Below the pieces are notes generated by a model. That model was not told where the DNA came from. It searched no databases and saw only the letters and a list, made by a program, of their open reading frames with translations. Source: Maricaulis sp036231565 (GTDB lineage: Bacteria; Pseudomonadota; Alphaproteobacteria; Caulobacterales; Maricaulaceae). From it: DNA of 64,000 nucleotides. The stretch is from the NCBI GenBank assembly GCA_036231565.1, contig JAZAHA010000037.1, forward strand, positions 1 through 64,000. Reading direction: 5' to 3'. Numbering within the stretch: position 1 is the first letter of the stretch; every line of letters starts with the position of its first letter. Both the position numbers and the translations under genes were made by a program. Positions 1 to 9,012 of the stretch are shown piece after piece.

Positions 1-240
1 CGGCGAGACGGAGGGGCGCCGCGCCAGCGGCGTTATGCTTGAGACACGCTCCACTGCCTCCCGGCGCTCACGCGCCGGCCCCTTCGACCCCTCCTTCGCC
101 AAGGCTACGGAGGGCCCACTTCCCCACGGGGTGGGGAAGAAAGCGCGCTGACGCTTTCCCCGGATTTATTCCGGGGTCTGGCGGCGTTTCAGGCGCAGGC
201 TCCTCCTGGCCCCGGCACGGAGGCCGGGGGAAGTGGAGCG
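1..240. repeat. GC-rich intergenic stretch with hairpin repeats
   Basis: No convincing gene is seen before the ATG at 397. The stretch holds strong hairpins: 119-127 pairs with 131-139 (CTTCCCCAC / GTGGGGAAG, 3-base loop), and 158-164 pairs with 170-176 (CCCCGGA / TCCGGGG). The same type of CTTCCCC..GGGGAAG stem recurs near 8.85, 43.04 and 52.12 kb, so I read this as one member of a dispersed palindromic repeat family. Open frames across it have no recognisable protein features. From 241 to 396 I see only ordinary upstream sequence for the gene at 397. Confidence 0.5.
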
Positions 241-396
241 TGATGGGAAAAGGAACAAAAGCAGCCCCAGACACACAAACGCCCACCTCTCCGCCCGAGC
301 CCGCCACCCCGGACCACACCAACCCGCCCCGAAACCCCGCGCTTGCACTTTTCCCGTTTCCATGTACTTTATTTTTTAAAGTTCTTGGAGGACTCC

Positions 397-1011
397 ATGT
401 CGAACGATGCCGATCTTGCCTATCTGCGCTCTGTGGCCGAGGCCGGCCAGCAGGCGCCGTCCCTTGCCGGGCGTTTTTTCATCTGGTGGGGCGGGCTCGC
501 CGCGCCGGCGCTTCTGGCGCACTGGTTCATCATCACCGGCCAGGCGGGGATCGAACCGGGCCTGGTGGGCTTCGTCTGGATGGCCTACGGGCTGATCGGC
601 ATGACGGGTACGATCTTTCTCGGCCGCAGCCTGCGCAACAAACCCGGCACGGGCGCGGTCAATAATCGCGGTGAAAGCGCGGTGTGGAACGGGGTGATGT
701 GGCTGGTCGCGGCCTATGCCATCGGGGCCGTTGTGGCGCTGGTGCTGGGACGGGGCGACATGATCCTGTTCGACACCATCCCGCTGGTCGCTTTCGGCGG
801 CTATGGCATCTCCTTCTGGGTGTCCGCCAGCCTGGGCGGACCGCGCTGGATGCGGCTGATGTCGGTCATCGCCTGGCTGGCCTGCGGTGGCGGGATGAGT
901 CTGGCCGGCACGCCGGAACTCTACCTGTTCAGCGCCGCCGCGGTGGCGATCCTGGCCATCGTGCCCGGCATCATCCTGCTGCGCGGAGAACCGGCCGGCG
1001 AGGCAGCATAG
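397..1011 (+). CDS. six-helix integral membrane protein of unknown function
   Basis: A 204-residue protein with about six hydrophobic segments (roughly residues 27-46, 53-73, 96-116, 122-140, 148-166 and 172-192) and a short polar N-terminus. An upstream in-frame ATG exists at 343, but the ATG at 397 has a good Shine-Dalgarno (TTGGAGGA) 6-7 bases before it, so I chose it. I do not recognise the family. The next gene, a small winged-helix regulator, begins on the base after this stop codon, so the two are almost certainly cotranscribed and the regulator may control this membrane protein, a common arrangement for small membrane/regulator pairs. Confidence 0.75.
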   Translation: MSNDADLAYLRSVAEAGQQAPSLAGRFFIWWGGLAAPALLAHWFIITGQAGIEPGLVGFVWMAYGLIGMTGTIFLGRSLRNKPGTGAVNNRGESAVWNGVMWLVAAYAIGAVVALVLGRGDMILFDTIPLVAFGGYGISFWVSASLGGPRWMRLMSVIAWLACGGGMSLAGTPELYLFSAAAVAILAIVPGIILLRGEPAGEAA

Positions 1012-1323
1012 ATGGGCGCCGAATTCGACGCCTCCCGGATCGACGAGACGATCCATGGCCGCCTGCGCCTTGGCATCATGGCGCTGCTTTCGGCGGCGAG
1101 CAGCGCCACCTTCGCCGAGATCAAGCAGAAGACCGGTGCCAGCGACGGCAATCTCTCGGTCCATCTGAGAAAGCTGGAAGATGCGGGCTATGTGTCGGTC
1201 GAGAAAAGCTTTGTCGACCGCAAGCCCCAGACCCGCGCCGCGCTGACAGAGGCGGGCCGCAAGGCGTGGCTGGCCTATCTCGACCAGCTGCGGACACTGC
1301 TCGGCGACACGCCTGGAAACTGA
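1012..1323 (+). CDS. small winged-helix transcriptional regulator (HTH_34 / MarR-ArsR-like)
   Basis: A 103-residue protein that is almost entirely one winged-helix domain. It has a helix near residues 17-27, a recognition region around ASDGNLSVHLRKLEDAG, and a wing with FVDRKPQTRAALTEAGR. This matches the short regulators of the HTH_34 type, where the DNA-binding domain is the whole protein. It starts immediately after the stop codon of the upstream membrane protein (TAG-ATG with no gap), so translation is probably coupled. The likely target is its own operon; no operator was identified. Confidence 0.8.
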   Translation: MGAEFDASRIDETIHGRLRLGIMALLSAASSATFAEIKQKTGASDGNLSVHLRKLEDAGYVSVEKSFVDRKPQTRAALTEAGRKAWLAYLDQLRTLLGDTPGN

Positions 1324-1329
1324 ACCCGC

Positions 1330-1875
1330 TCAGGCCGCCAGCCGGCTGCGCTCATGGGTCCAGGCGATCACCTCGCCCTCGCGGCCCGCCTGCACGAAGC
1401 CCGCCTTTTCCAGTACCCGGTGCGCGGCATCGCGGTCGTCGGGTGTGTGGGCCACCACCTGTTTCACCGCGTCGTGGGAATAGGCCCATTGCAGGAGCGT
1501 GTTGACCGCTTCGGTCGCCAGCCCCTGTTCGCGCCAGGAGGTCAGCATGGAATAGCCGATCTCGACCACGCCTTCGGCATCCGGCGCCCCCAAGAAACCG
1601 CCGCTGCCAAGCAGACGGTGCATCACCGGCGAGATGAAGACCCAGGCCCGCCAGCCGGTCTGTGCCGGATCCGCCTCCAGTGTTTCGCGCAGCCGGCGCA
1701 TTGCCGCCTCATCGACCAGCTCCGGCGGCCAGGATGGCTCAGGCTCGACCCCCAGCGCGTCGAAGAAGGCCTGGCGGTCTTCGACCTGCAGGCCCGCCAG
1801 ACGGGGGTCCAGCGCGACCAGCCGCAGGCGCGGCGAAGCGATTTCGATCTGTGTCGTCATCAGCGCTTGGTCCAT
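1330..1875 (-). CDS. GNAT-family N-acetyltransferase (RimJ/RimL-like)
   Basis: A 181-residue protein with the layout of acetyltransferase_3-type GNATs: an N-terminal SPRLRLVALDP strand, a central strand around residues 104-112 (VVEIGYSML), the acetyl-CoA loop region WREQGLATEAV, and the C-terminal AAHRVLEKAGFVQAG typical of RimJ/RimL relatives. The substrate cannot be told from sequence. Translation may start at residue 1 or at Met6 (MTTQ, base 1860); neither has a strong ribosome site. It converges with the gene pair at 397-1323, the two stop codons lying 6 bases apart. Confidence 0.8.
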   Translation of the reverse strand: MDQALMTTQIEIASPRLRLVALDPRLAGLQVEDRQAFFDALGVEPEPSWPPELVDEAAMRRLRETLEADPAQTGWRAWVFISPVMHRLLGSGGFLGAPDAEGVVEIGYSMLTSWREQGLATEAVNTLLQWAYSHDAVKQVVAHTPDDRDAAHRVLEKAGFVQAGREGEVIAWTHERSRLAA

Positions 1876-2055
1876 GTCCCGGCCTTACATCCGGACAGCC
1901 GCAACTGGCGCCCGGAACATCCATCCTGATTGTGCCCGAAACGGGCCCGCTTGTCCGCCGGAAATCCGGCCAGCGTCCGCATCGCCATCCCCGGCCCGCG
2001 ACGCAGGCGAATCACGCAAAGTCTAGGCGCGCTTCGCGTCGGCTTTGCGACAGCT

Positions 2056-3459
2056 TCAGGCCTGCATGGTCCAGCCTTCCACACCCATCGCCGCCTGGCG
2101 CACCGCCTCGGTCAGGGTGGGATGGGGATGACAGGTGCGGGCAATATCTTCGGACGCCGCCTGGAATTCCATGGCCAGGCAGATCTCGGCAATCATCTCG
2201 CCGACATTGGCCCCGATCATGTGGGCCCCCAGGATTTCGTCGGTCTCGGCATCGGCCAGGATTTTCACGAAGCCTTCGGTCTGGTGATTGGTGCGCGCCC
2301 GGGAATTGGCCTGGAAGGGGAATTTGCCCTTCTTGTACTTGCGGCCTTCCGCCTTGAGCTCTTCCTCGGTCTTGCCGACCGCGGCGATTTCCGGTGCCGT
2401 GTAGACCACGCCTGGAATGACGCCGTAATTCACGTGACCGGCCTTGCCGGCGATGCGCTCCGCGCAGGCCGTGCCTTCATCCTCGGCCTTGTGGGCCAGC
2501 ATCGGACCGCTGGTGCAGTCGCCGATTACCCAGACATTTTCCGCAGACGTGCGGAAGTGGTCATTGGCGATCACACCGCGCTTGTCGGTCTCGATCCCGA
2601 CATTTTCCAGCCCCAGACCTTCGGTGTAGGGTCGGCGCCCGATGCAGACCAGAACCGTATCGGCTTCCAGCGTCTTGGCCTCGCCGCCTTCGGCCGGCTC
2701 GATCGTCACTTTCAGCGTGTCGGCATCCGAAGCGTCGACGCCGGTGACCTTGGTGGACAGGTGGAATTCCATGCCCTGCTTGGCGAAGGTGCGCTGGGCG
2801 TTCTTGGCCAGCTCGCCATCCATGCCCGGCAGGATACGGTCGAGATATTCGACGACCGTCACGTCCGCGCCCAGGCGGCGCCAGACCGAGCCGAGTTCCA
2901 GTCCGATCACGCCAGCGCCGATCAGCACCAGCTTGCCGGGGACTTTCTCGAGCGACAGCGCACCGGTGGACGATACGACCCGCTTCTCGTCGATCTCGAC
3001 CCCCGGAAGCGGCGTCACTTCGGAGCCGGTCGCGATCACGATATGCCTGGTTTCGAGCGTCTGCTTGCCGTCTTCGGTCGCCACCTCGACCTTGCCCGAA
3101 CCGGCAATGCGGCCCTTGCCGACGAGATAGTCGACCTTGTTTTTCTTCATCAGGAATTCGATGCCCTTGGTCAGGCCATCGACGGCCTCGTCCTTCTGCT
3201 TGAGCATTTGCGGCAGGTCGAGCTCGAGACCGCCGGTCTTGATGCCCAGGCCGGCGAATTCCTTGTCCGCCGCCTCATAAAGTTCGGAGGCGTGCAGCAG
3301 GGCTTTCGAGGGAATGCAGCCGACATTCAGGCAGGTGCCGCCAAGGCGCCCGCGCTTTTCCACGATGGCCACCTTGAGGCCCAGCTGGCCGGCACGGATG
3401 GCGCAATTATAGCCACCGGGGCCGCCCCCGATGATCACGACGTCGTAGGGTTCGGACAT
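2056..3459 (-). CDS. lpdA: dihydrolipoyl dehydrogenase (E3)
   Basis: E3 flavoprotein that reoxidises dihydrolipoamide on the E2 subunit with NAD+. It is 467 residues, the usual length. Visible features are the FAD-binding GGGPGG at residues 11-16, the redox disulfide Cys43/Cys48 in GGTCLNVGCIPSK, a second nucleotide-binding GAGVIG motif in the NAD domain, and the C-terminal active-site HPHPTLTE. It lies downstream of sucA and odhB on the same strand, separated from odhB by a small membrane-protein gene and a terminator, so it probably serves 2-oxoglutarate dehydrogenase but may be transcribed partly on its own. It could also be shared with other 2-oxoacid complexes. Confidence 0.97.
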   Translation of the reverse strand: MSEPYDVVIIGGGPGGYNCAIRAGQLGLKVAIVEKRGRLGGTCLNVGCIPSKALLHASELYEAADKEFAGLGIKTGGLELDLPQMLKQKDEAVDGLTKGIEFLMKKNKVDYLVGKGRIAGSGKVEVATEDGKQTLETRHIVIATGSEVTPLPGVEIDEKRVVSSTGALSLEKVPGKLVLIGAGVIGLELGSVWRRLGADVTVVEYLDRILPGMDGELAKNAQRTFAKQGMEFHLSTKVTGVDASDADTLKVTIEPAEGGEAKTLEADTVLVCIGRRPYTEGLGLENVGIETDKRGVIANDHFRTSAENVWVIGDCTSGPMLAHKAEDEGTACAERIAGKAGHVNYGVIPGVVYTAPEIAAVGKTEEELKAEGRKYKKGKFPFQANSRARTNHQTEGFVKILADAETDEILGAHMIGANVGEMIAEICLAMEFQAASEDIARTCHPHPTLTEAVRQAAMGVEGWTMQA

Positions 3460-3583
3460 GGTCGCCTCGCAAGAGCTGGAATGATCGGTCGGACTTGCAG
3501 CCTATATGCCCATGATCGTGCGCAAAAGTAAGGCCCGACATGCCCTGTTTGGCAGCTTGGCGCGCAAGGCAGGCATGCACGGA

Positions 3584-4018
3584 TCAGTCAGGATCGCGCG
3601 TGAAGACGGATCCGGCCAGGACCAGCACGGCGATCACCGTCAGATCGAAGGCATTCAGCCCCCATTCGACCAGATTGGCACTGCCGGAATAGGCATGATC
3701 CATGCCCGGCTGCTGGAACCAGTAGAGCGACAGCAGAAAGTCGACGGTGAAGGCAGCGGCGTAGACGGGCAGGGCCAGCCAGGATCGCATCACAAGCAGC
3801 AGCGCCGCGACCACATAGGCAGCGACAAACCCGCCCCAGACGGTGAAATACCAGATCGGGAAGCTTTGCAGGATGGCGCCGACATGTTCGTCAATCTGGA
3901 ACGGGCCGTCTCCGCTAAGCCTGTAGGCCATCGTGCCGCTGAACAGCAGCACCGCATAGCTGACCCGAAGAACGACCAATCCTTTGAAGATGGTCGAGAA
4001 CGCGATGATTGTACGCAT
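3584..4018 (-). CDS. small four-helix membrane protein between odhB and lpdA
   Basis: A 144-residue protein with about four transmembrane segments and no family I recognise. Its ATG lies only 5 bases past the hairpin that terminates the odhB transcript, so the U-tract of that terminator doubles as its leader; no clear Shine-Dalgarno is visible. This suggests either read-through expression or a weak start. The protein carries an extramembrane piece around residues 30-45 and a WFQQPGMDHAYSGS stretch before the last helix. No role can be assigned; its position inside the oxoglutarate dehydrogenase block is the only clue. Confidence 0.65.
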   Translation of the reverse strand: MRTIIAFSTIFKGLVVLRVSYAVLLFSGTMAYRLSGDGPFQIDEHVGAILQSFPIWYFTVWGGFVAAYVVAALLLVMRSWLALPVYAAAFTVDFLLSLYWFQQPGMDHAYSGSANLVEWGLNAFDLTVIAVLVLAGSVFTRDPD

Positions 4019-4023
4019 GAAAA

Positions 4024-4058
4024 CCCCCGCCGGAAGGCTTAACCCGATCCGGCGGGGG
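4024..4058 (-). terminator. intrinsic terminator after odhB
   Basis: A perfect 10-bp stem, CCCCCGCCGG at 4024-4033 with CCGGCGGGGG at 4049-4058 and a 15-base loop. Reading the minus strand, the stem is followed by TTTT. It lies 48 bases past the odhB stop codon and just before the ATG of the small membrane protein gene. Confidence 0.85.
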
Positions 4059-4105
4059 CTCGCGGAATAAAGAAATTTCGGCGCCTGCGGCCAAGGCCGT
4101 CCGGC

Positions 4106-5674
4106 CTAGAGGTCAAACAGCATGCGCTGCGGGTCTTCCAGGTTTTCCTTCACGCGGACGAGGAAGGTCACGGCTTCCTTGCCGTCGACGATGCGGTGAT
4201 CATAGCTCAGCGCGAGATACATCATCGGCTTGATCACGACCTGGCCGTTCTCGGCGACCGGGCGTTCCTGGATCTTGTGCATGCCCAGAATGCCCGATTG
4301 CGGGGCGTTGAGGATCGGCATCGACATCAGCGAGCCGTAGACGCCGCCATTGGAGAGGGTGAAGGTCGCGCCCTGCATCTCCTCGATCGACAGCTTGCCG
4401 TCGCGGGCGCGCTTGCCCAGACGGATGATTTCCTTCTCGATCTCGGCCAGCGACATCTGGTCGGCATCGCGCACCACCGGCACGACGAGGCCCCGGTCGG
4501 TGCCGACCGCCACGCCCATATCGTAATAGTTCTTGTAAATGATGTCGGTGCCGTCGATCTCGGCATTGACCGCCGGGATTTCCTTCAGCGCCGAGACGCA
4601 CGCCTTGATGAAGAAGCTCATGAAGCCGAGCTTGACGTCGTGCTTGGCGACGAAGGCTTCCTGGTGCGTCTTGCGGGCGGCCATGATGGCCGACATGTCG
4701 GCCTCGTTATAGGTGGTCAGGATCGCCGCGGAATTCTGGGCATCCTTCAGTCGTTTCGCGATCGTCTGGCGCAGACGCGTCATGCGGACGCGTTCCTCAC
4801 GCGGACCGGTTTCGCGCGGCGCGGCAGACGGGGCGGGAGCCGACGGCGCCGGAGCCGGTGCCGAGGTCGAGGCCTTGCTGGCGGCTTCCGCAGCCTTCAG
4901 CGCATCGCCCTTGGTGATACGGCCATCCTTGCCGGAGCCTTCGATGGAGCCGGCATCCAGCTTGTTCTCCTCGATCACGCGCGAGGCTGACGGCATGGCC
5001 TTCCTGTCGCCGCCCGAAGCGGTTTCAGCCTGGCTATAGCCCTGGCTGTCCGAAGAGGCCGCTGCCGAGCCGCTGCTGCCCTCCGCGATCTTCGCGACGG
5101 CATCGCCCGGAGACACGGTGTCGCCCTCGCCGACCAGCAGTTCCGCGACCTTGCCGGCCACCGGCGACGGCACTTCGACGGCCACCTTGTCGGTCTCGAT
5201 CTCGACCAGCGCCTGGTCGATCTCGACCGTGTCGCCGACCTTCACCAGCCAGGAGCCGATCGTGCCCTCGGTGACGCTCTCACCCATTTGCGGCACGGTC
5301 GCCTCGACCGTCTCGCCGCCTTTGCCGGCATCGGCCGGCTTGTCATCGGACTTGGAGGCTTTCTTGCCCTCATCAGACTTCGCCGGCTTCTCGTCAGCCT
5401 TGCCGCTATCCTTGTCGCTGCCCTTGCCGGCGCCCTTGCCGCCGGCATCGAGCACGCCCAGCTTGGCGCCGATCTCGACCGTGTCGCCTTCCTGGGCGGA
5501 GATTTCCCCCATCACGCCGTCTTCCTCGGCGCGGACCTCGACGGCGACCTTGTCGGTTTCCAGCTCGACCAGGACATCGTCCTTGGAGACGGCATCGCCG
5601 GTCTTCACCTGCCAGCTGCCCACCGTGGCTTCGGTGACACTCTCGCCGAGCTGCGGAACGGTGATATCGGTCAT
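4106..5674 (-). CDS. odhB: dihydrolipoyl succinyltransferase (E2 of 2-oxoglutarate dehydrogenase), two lipoyl domains
   Basis: E2 core of the 2-oxoglutarate dehydrogenase complex, transferring succinyl from the lipoyl arm to CoA. The 522-residue protein has two lipoyl domains (about 2-77 and 122-197) with target lysines Lys42 and Lys163, each in ETDKVAVEV, then a long Ala/Ser/Lys/Asp linker, the E3-binding domain (about 225-260, MPSASRVIEE..GRITKGDAL), and the catalytic domain with SYDHRIVDG near the C-terminus. Enterobacterial E2o has a single lipoyl domain of about 400 residues in total, so this is a longer, duplicated form. I start at the ATG 7 codons inside the longest frame because GAGGAAAAA precedes it. 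It lies 38 bases after sucA. Confidence 0.95.
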   Translation of the reverse strand: MTDITVPQLGESVTEATVGSWQVKTGDAVSKDDVLVELETDKVAVEVRAEEDGVMGEISAQEGDTVEIGAKLGVLDAGGKGAGKGSDKDSGKADEKPAKSDEGKKASKSDDKPADAGKGGETVEATVPQMGESVTEGTIGSWLVKVGDTVEIDQALVEIETDKVAVEVPSPVAGKVAELLVGEGDTVSPGDAVAKIAEGSSGSAAASSDSQGYSQAETASGGDRKAMPSASRVIEENKLDAGSIEGSGKDGRITKGDALKAAEAASKASTSAPAPAPSAPAPSAAPRETGPREERVRMTRLRQTIAKRLKDAQNSAAILTTYNEADMSAIMAARKTHQEAFVAKHDVKLGFMSFFIKACVSALKEIPAVNAEIDGTDIIYKNYYDMGVAVGTDRGLVVPVVRDADQMSLAEIEKEIIRLGKRARDGKLSIEEMQGATFTLSNGGVYGSLMSMPILNAPQSGILGMHKIQERPVAENGQVVIKPMMYLALSYDHRIVDGKEAVTFLVRVKENLEDPQRMLFDL

Positions 5675-5712
5675 ATCGGTTTTTCCTCTGTCCAAGAGAA
5701 TGATCGCGCGCC

Positions 5713-8694
5713 CTAGGCGAGGGCTTCGTCGACCAGGGCTTCCTGTTGCTGCTTGTGCTTGGCGGCGATGCCGGTCGCCGTCGAGGCGGTCGGCGCGCGG
5801 CCGACATAGCGCGGCCGCTCTGCCTTACCCTCGATCTTGCCGAGGACGTATTCGATATTGGGCTCGACGAAGGTCCAGTAGCCCATATTGCGCGGCTCTT
5901 CCTGGCACCAGACAACTTCCGCATTCGGGAAACGTGCCAGTTCGGCCATCGCCGCCTTGTACGGGAAGGGATAGAGCTGTTCCACCCGCATCAGGTAGAT
6001 ATCGTCGATGCCGCGTTCCTCACGGGTTTCCAGCAGATCGTAATAGACCTTGCCCGTACACATCACGACACGGCGGATCTTCTCGTCGGATTGCAGCTTG
6101 ATCGAGGTCTGGCGGATCTCGCCTTCCGGCCGTTTTTCGTCGGCATCGTCCCACAGGACGCGGTGGAAGGAGGAGCCCGGGCCCATGGCGGCCAGCGTCG
6201 ACACGCAGCGCTTGTGACGCAGCAGGCTCTTCGGCGTCATGATCACCAGTGGCGTGCGGAAGTTGCGGTGGATCTGCCGGCGCAGGATGTGGAAATAGTT
6301 CGCCGGCGTCGAGCAGTTTGCGACCTGCATATTGTCTTCCGCGCACAGTTGCAGGAAGCGCTCGGGGCGGGCCGAGGAGTGTTCCGGACCCTGGCCCTCA
6401 TAGCCGTGCGGCAGCAGCATCACCAGGCCCGACATGCGCAGCCATTTGCGCTCGCCGGACGAGATGAACTGGTCGATGATCACCTGGGCGCCGTTCACGA
6501 AATCGCCGAACTGGGCTTCCCACATCACCAGCGTGTTCGGCGCCGAGAGCGAGTAGCCGTATTCAAAACCCAGCACCGCCTCTTCGGACAGCATCGAGTC
6601 GATGACTTCATACTTCTTCTGGTCGGGCGCCAGATTGTTCAGCGGCGTATAACGCTCGGCTGTTTCCTGGTCGATGATATGTGAATGGCGCTGCGAGAAG
6701 GTGCCGCGGCCGCAATCCTGGCCGGACAGGCGCACCGGGAAACCCTCGGTCAGAAGCGTGCCGAAAGCCAGATGCTCGGCCGTCGCCCAGTCGATCCCCT
6801 CCCCCTTCTCGATGGCCTCACGCCGGCCATTGATAACCCGCTTCAGGGTGCGGTGGATGTTGATGTCGTTCGGAATACGCGTCATCGCCTCGCCGACCGC
6901 CTTCAGGCGCTCGATCGTGGCCGAGGTCTCGCCGCGGCGCTCATCATCCTCGGGCAGGCCCAGACCCGACCAGCGGCCGTCCAGCCAGTCGGCCTTCTTC
7001 GGCTCGAATTCCTTGCCGGCGTCGAACTCGTTTTCCAGGAAGGTGTCGAACTCGTTCTCGATCGCCTCGGCCTCGGCCGCGGTGAGAACGCCCTCTTCCA
7101 TCAGCCGGTCCTGGTATTTCTTCCGGACCGGCGGCATGTCCTTGATGATGCGGTACATGATCGGCTGGGTGAAGGTCGGATCGTCGCCCTCATTATGGCC
7201 GTAGCGGCGGTAGCAGATCATGTCGATCACCACGTCCTTGCCGAACAGCTGGCGGTATTCCGTGGCGATCTTGGTGGCGTGGGTGACGGCTTCCGGATCG
7301 TCGCCATTCACGTGGAAGATCGGCGCCTGGACCATCAGCGCCACATCCGACGGATAGGGGCTGGACCGGCTGTCCTTCGGGTCGGTGGTGAAACCGATCT
7401 GGTTGTTGACGATGAAGTGGATCGCACCGCCCGTACGGTGGCCGCGCAGACCGGAGAGGCCGAAACACTCGGCCACCATGCCCTGGCCGGCAAAGGCCGC
7501 ATCGCCGTGCAGCAGCAGCGGCAGCACCGAGGAACGCGGTGTGCCCGGTGCCTTGCGGCAATTCTCTTCCTGCTTGGCGCGGGCCTTGCCCAGCACCACC
7601 GGATCGACCGCCTCCAGGTGAGACGGGTTAGCGGTCAGCGACAGGTGCACCTTGTTGCCGTCGAACTCGCGGTCCGAGGAGGCGCCGAGATGGTATTTCA
7701 CGTCGCCGGAGCCGAACTCTTCCTCGCCCTGGGTATTGCCGCCCTGGAATTCGTGGAAGATCTGGTGATAGGGCTTGCCCATCACGGCGGCCAGGATGTT
7801 CAGACGGCCGCGGTGCGGCATGCCGATGATGATGTCCTCGACACCCATCGCGCCGCCGCGCTTGATGATCTGTTCCAGCGCCGGAACCATCGCCTCGCCG
7901 CCATCGGCACCGAAACGCTTGGTGCCCGGATAGCGCTTGTGCAGGAATTGCTCGAAGCGCTCGGTCTCGATCAGCTTGGACAGGATCGCTACCTTGCCCT
8001 CGGGCGTGAAGGTGATGTCCTTGTCCGGCCCCTCGAAGCGCGCCTGCAGCCAGGCTTTCTCTTCAGGGTTGGAGATGTGCATGAACTCGACGCCGATCGG
8101 GCCGCAATAGGTGCGCTTGAGGATGTCGAGCATCTGGCGCGGCGTTGCGGTCTCGAGGCCGAGATAGCCGTCGATGAAGATTTCCTCGTCCAGCGCCGCC
8201 CCGGTAAAGCCGTAGGTCGCCGGATCCAGTTCCGCCTGATAGCCGAAATCCGTCAGCCCCAGCGGGTCGAGATCGGCCGCGAGGTGGCCGCGCATGCGGT
8301 AGGCGCGGATCATCATGATGGCGCGGATGGAATTCTGGGTCGCACGGCGGATTTCCGCCGGGTCGGCGCCCGGGCTGGTCGCGGCGACATGCTCGGCGAC
8401 CTTGTCGACCATGGCCGCCTCGTCCGGACCGATATCGCCCAGCGCCGAGACCAGATCGCCATTGGCCGCCTTCGGCCAGCCGGGCCGTTTCCACGCCGGG
8501 CCGCGCGCCGCATGGCTCGCATCGGCCGGGGCATCGCCCATGGCGTCGAAGAAGGCTTTCCAGCTCGGCGGTACCGAGTTCGGGTCCTTGGCATAGGCGG
8601 CGGCCATCTGCTCGAGATAGACGGCGTTGGCGCCCTGCAGGAATGACGTGTCCAGGAAGGACTGGTTTTCGGGGGATCGGCTTTGGTCAGACAT
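5713..8694 (-). CDS. sucA: 2-oxoglutarate dehydrogenase E1 component
   Basis: Thiamine-diphosphate-dependent E1 that decarboxylates 2-oxoglutarate and succinylates the lipoyl groups of OdhB. At 993 residues it has the expected length, with the N-terminal E2-binding segment (FLQGANAVYLEQMAAAY), the ThDP/Mg region near GDAAFAGQGMVAECFGLSG, and the C-terminal transketolase-like domain containing MLLPHGYEGQGPEHSSARPE. It is followed by odhB with a 38-base gap, and the two are surely one transcript. About 370 bases of repeat-containing sequence separate it from sucD, so it likely has its own promoter in 8700-8830. Confidence 0.98.
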   Translation of the reverse strand: MSDQSRSPENQSFLDTSFLQGANAVYLEQMAAAYAKDPNSVPPSWKAFFDAMGDAPADASHAARGPAWKRPGWPKAANGDLVSALGDIGPDEAAMVDKVAEHVAATSPGADPAEIRRATQNSIRAIMMIRAYRMRGHLAADLDPLGLTDFGYQAELDPATYGFTGAALDEEIFIDGYLGLETATPRQMLDILKRTYCGPIGVEFMHISNPEEKAWLQARFEGPDKDITFTPEGKVAILSKLIETERFEQFLHKRYPGTKRFGADGGEAMVPALEQIIKRGGAMGVEDIIIGMPHRGRLNILAAVMGKPYHQIFHEFQGGNTQGEEEFGSGDVKYHLGASSDREFDGNKVHLSLTANPSHLEAVDPVVLGKARAKQEENCRKAPGTPRSSVLPLLLHGDAAFAGQGMVAECFGLSGLRGHRTGGAIHFIVNNQIGFTTDPKDSRSSPYPSDVALMVQAPIFHVNGDDPEAVTHATKIATEYRQLFGKDVVIDMICYRRYGHNEGDDPTFTQPIMYRIIKDMPPVRKKYQDRLMEEGVLTAAEAEAIENEFDTFLENEFDAGKEFEPKKADWLDGRWSGLGLPEDDERRGETSATIERLKAVGEAMTRIPNDINIHRTLKRVINGRREAIEKGEGIDWATAEHLAFGTLLTEGFPVRLSGQDCGRGTFSQRHSHIIDQETAERYTPLNNLAPDQKKYEVIDSMLSEEAVLGFEYGYSLSAPNTLVMWEAQFGDFVNGAQVIIDQFISSGERKWLRMSGLVMLLPHGYEGQGPEHSSARPERFLQLCAEDNMQVANCSTPANYFHILRRQIHRNFRTPLVIMTPKSLLRHKRCVSTLAAMGPGSSFHRVLWDDADEKRPEGEIRQTSIKLQSDEKIRRVVMCTGKVYYDLLETREERGIDDIYLMRVEQLYPFPYKAAMAELARFPNAEVVWCQEEPRNMGYWTFVEPNIEYVLGKIEGKAERPRYVGRAPTASTATGIAAKHKQQQEALVDEALA

Positions 8695-8834
8695 TGGGGG
8701 GATAGGCCTGAGTCAGGAGTGTGTCTGTATGCGTCGCTACACAAGGACGGTTAAGCAATCATCTAGGACGGATGTCCAACGAACAGTACCGTTTTTGTCC
8801 GGTCTGCTGACAAGTTGGTGACAGTGGGGTTTGC

Positions 8835-8985
8835 AGAGGCCAGCCACCGAACATCCCCTTCTCCCAGGGGAGTAGGGTGCCCGCAGGGCGGGTGAGGGGA
8901 AGCCCGGTGCCGGCGCGTAATCACCGGACGCAGCGCCTTCCCCCCTCCCCCGATCCCTCTCCCAAAAGAGAGGGAGGCGTGCGTC
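8835..8985. repeat. dispersed palindromic repeat between sucD and sucA
   Basis: The 368-base gap between the sucD terminator side and sucA contains no gene. From about 8850 it carries CCCCTTCTCCCAGGGG-type and CCCGCAGGGCGGG-type inverted repeats and ends with CCCTCTC..GAGAGGG. The same style of clustered short hairpins is found near 0.12, 42.9-43.06 and 52.1-52.26 kb. I take it as a non-coding mobile or selfish intergenic repeat. It separates sucCD from sucA. The part from 8700 to 8830 is the sucA leader and probable promoter region, but I cannot name convincing promoter boxes. Confidence 0.5.
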
Positions 8986-9012
8986 AGGGCAAAACATCGG
9001 AGCGCACGAAAA

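Noticed and set aside
1930..3531. A 533-codon open frame antisense to lpdA
   Set aside because: It runs opposite an unmistakable lpdA, lacks motifs and has the same mirrored composition.
6685..8646. A 653-codon open frame antisense to sucA
   Set aside because: Its composition (rich in R, H, D, A, L in a mirrored pattern) is typical of antisense frames in GC-rich genes; sucA accounts for the region.
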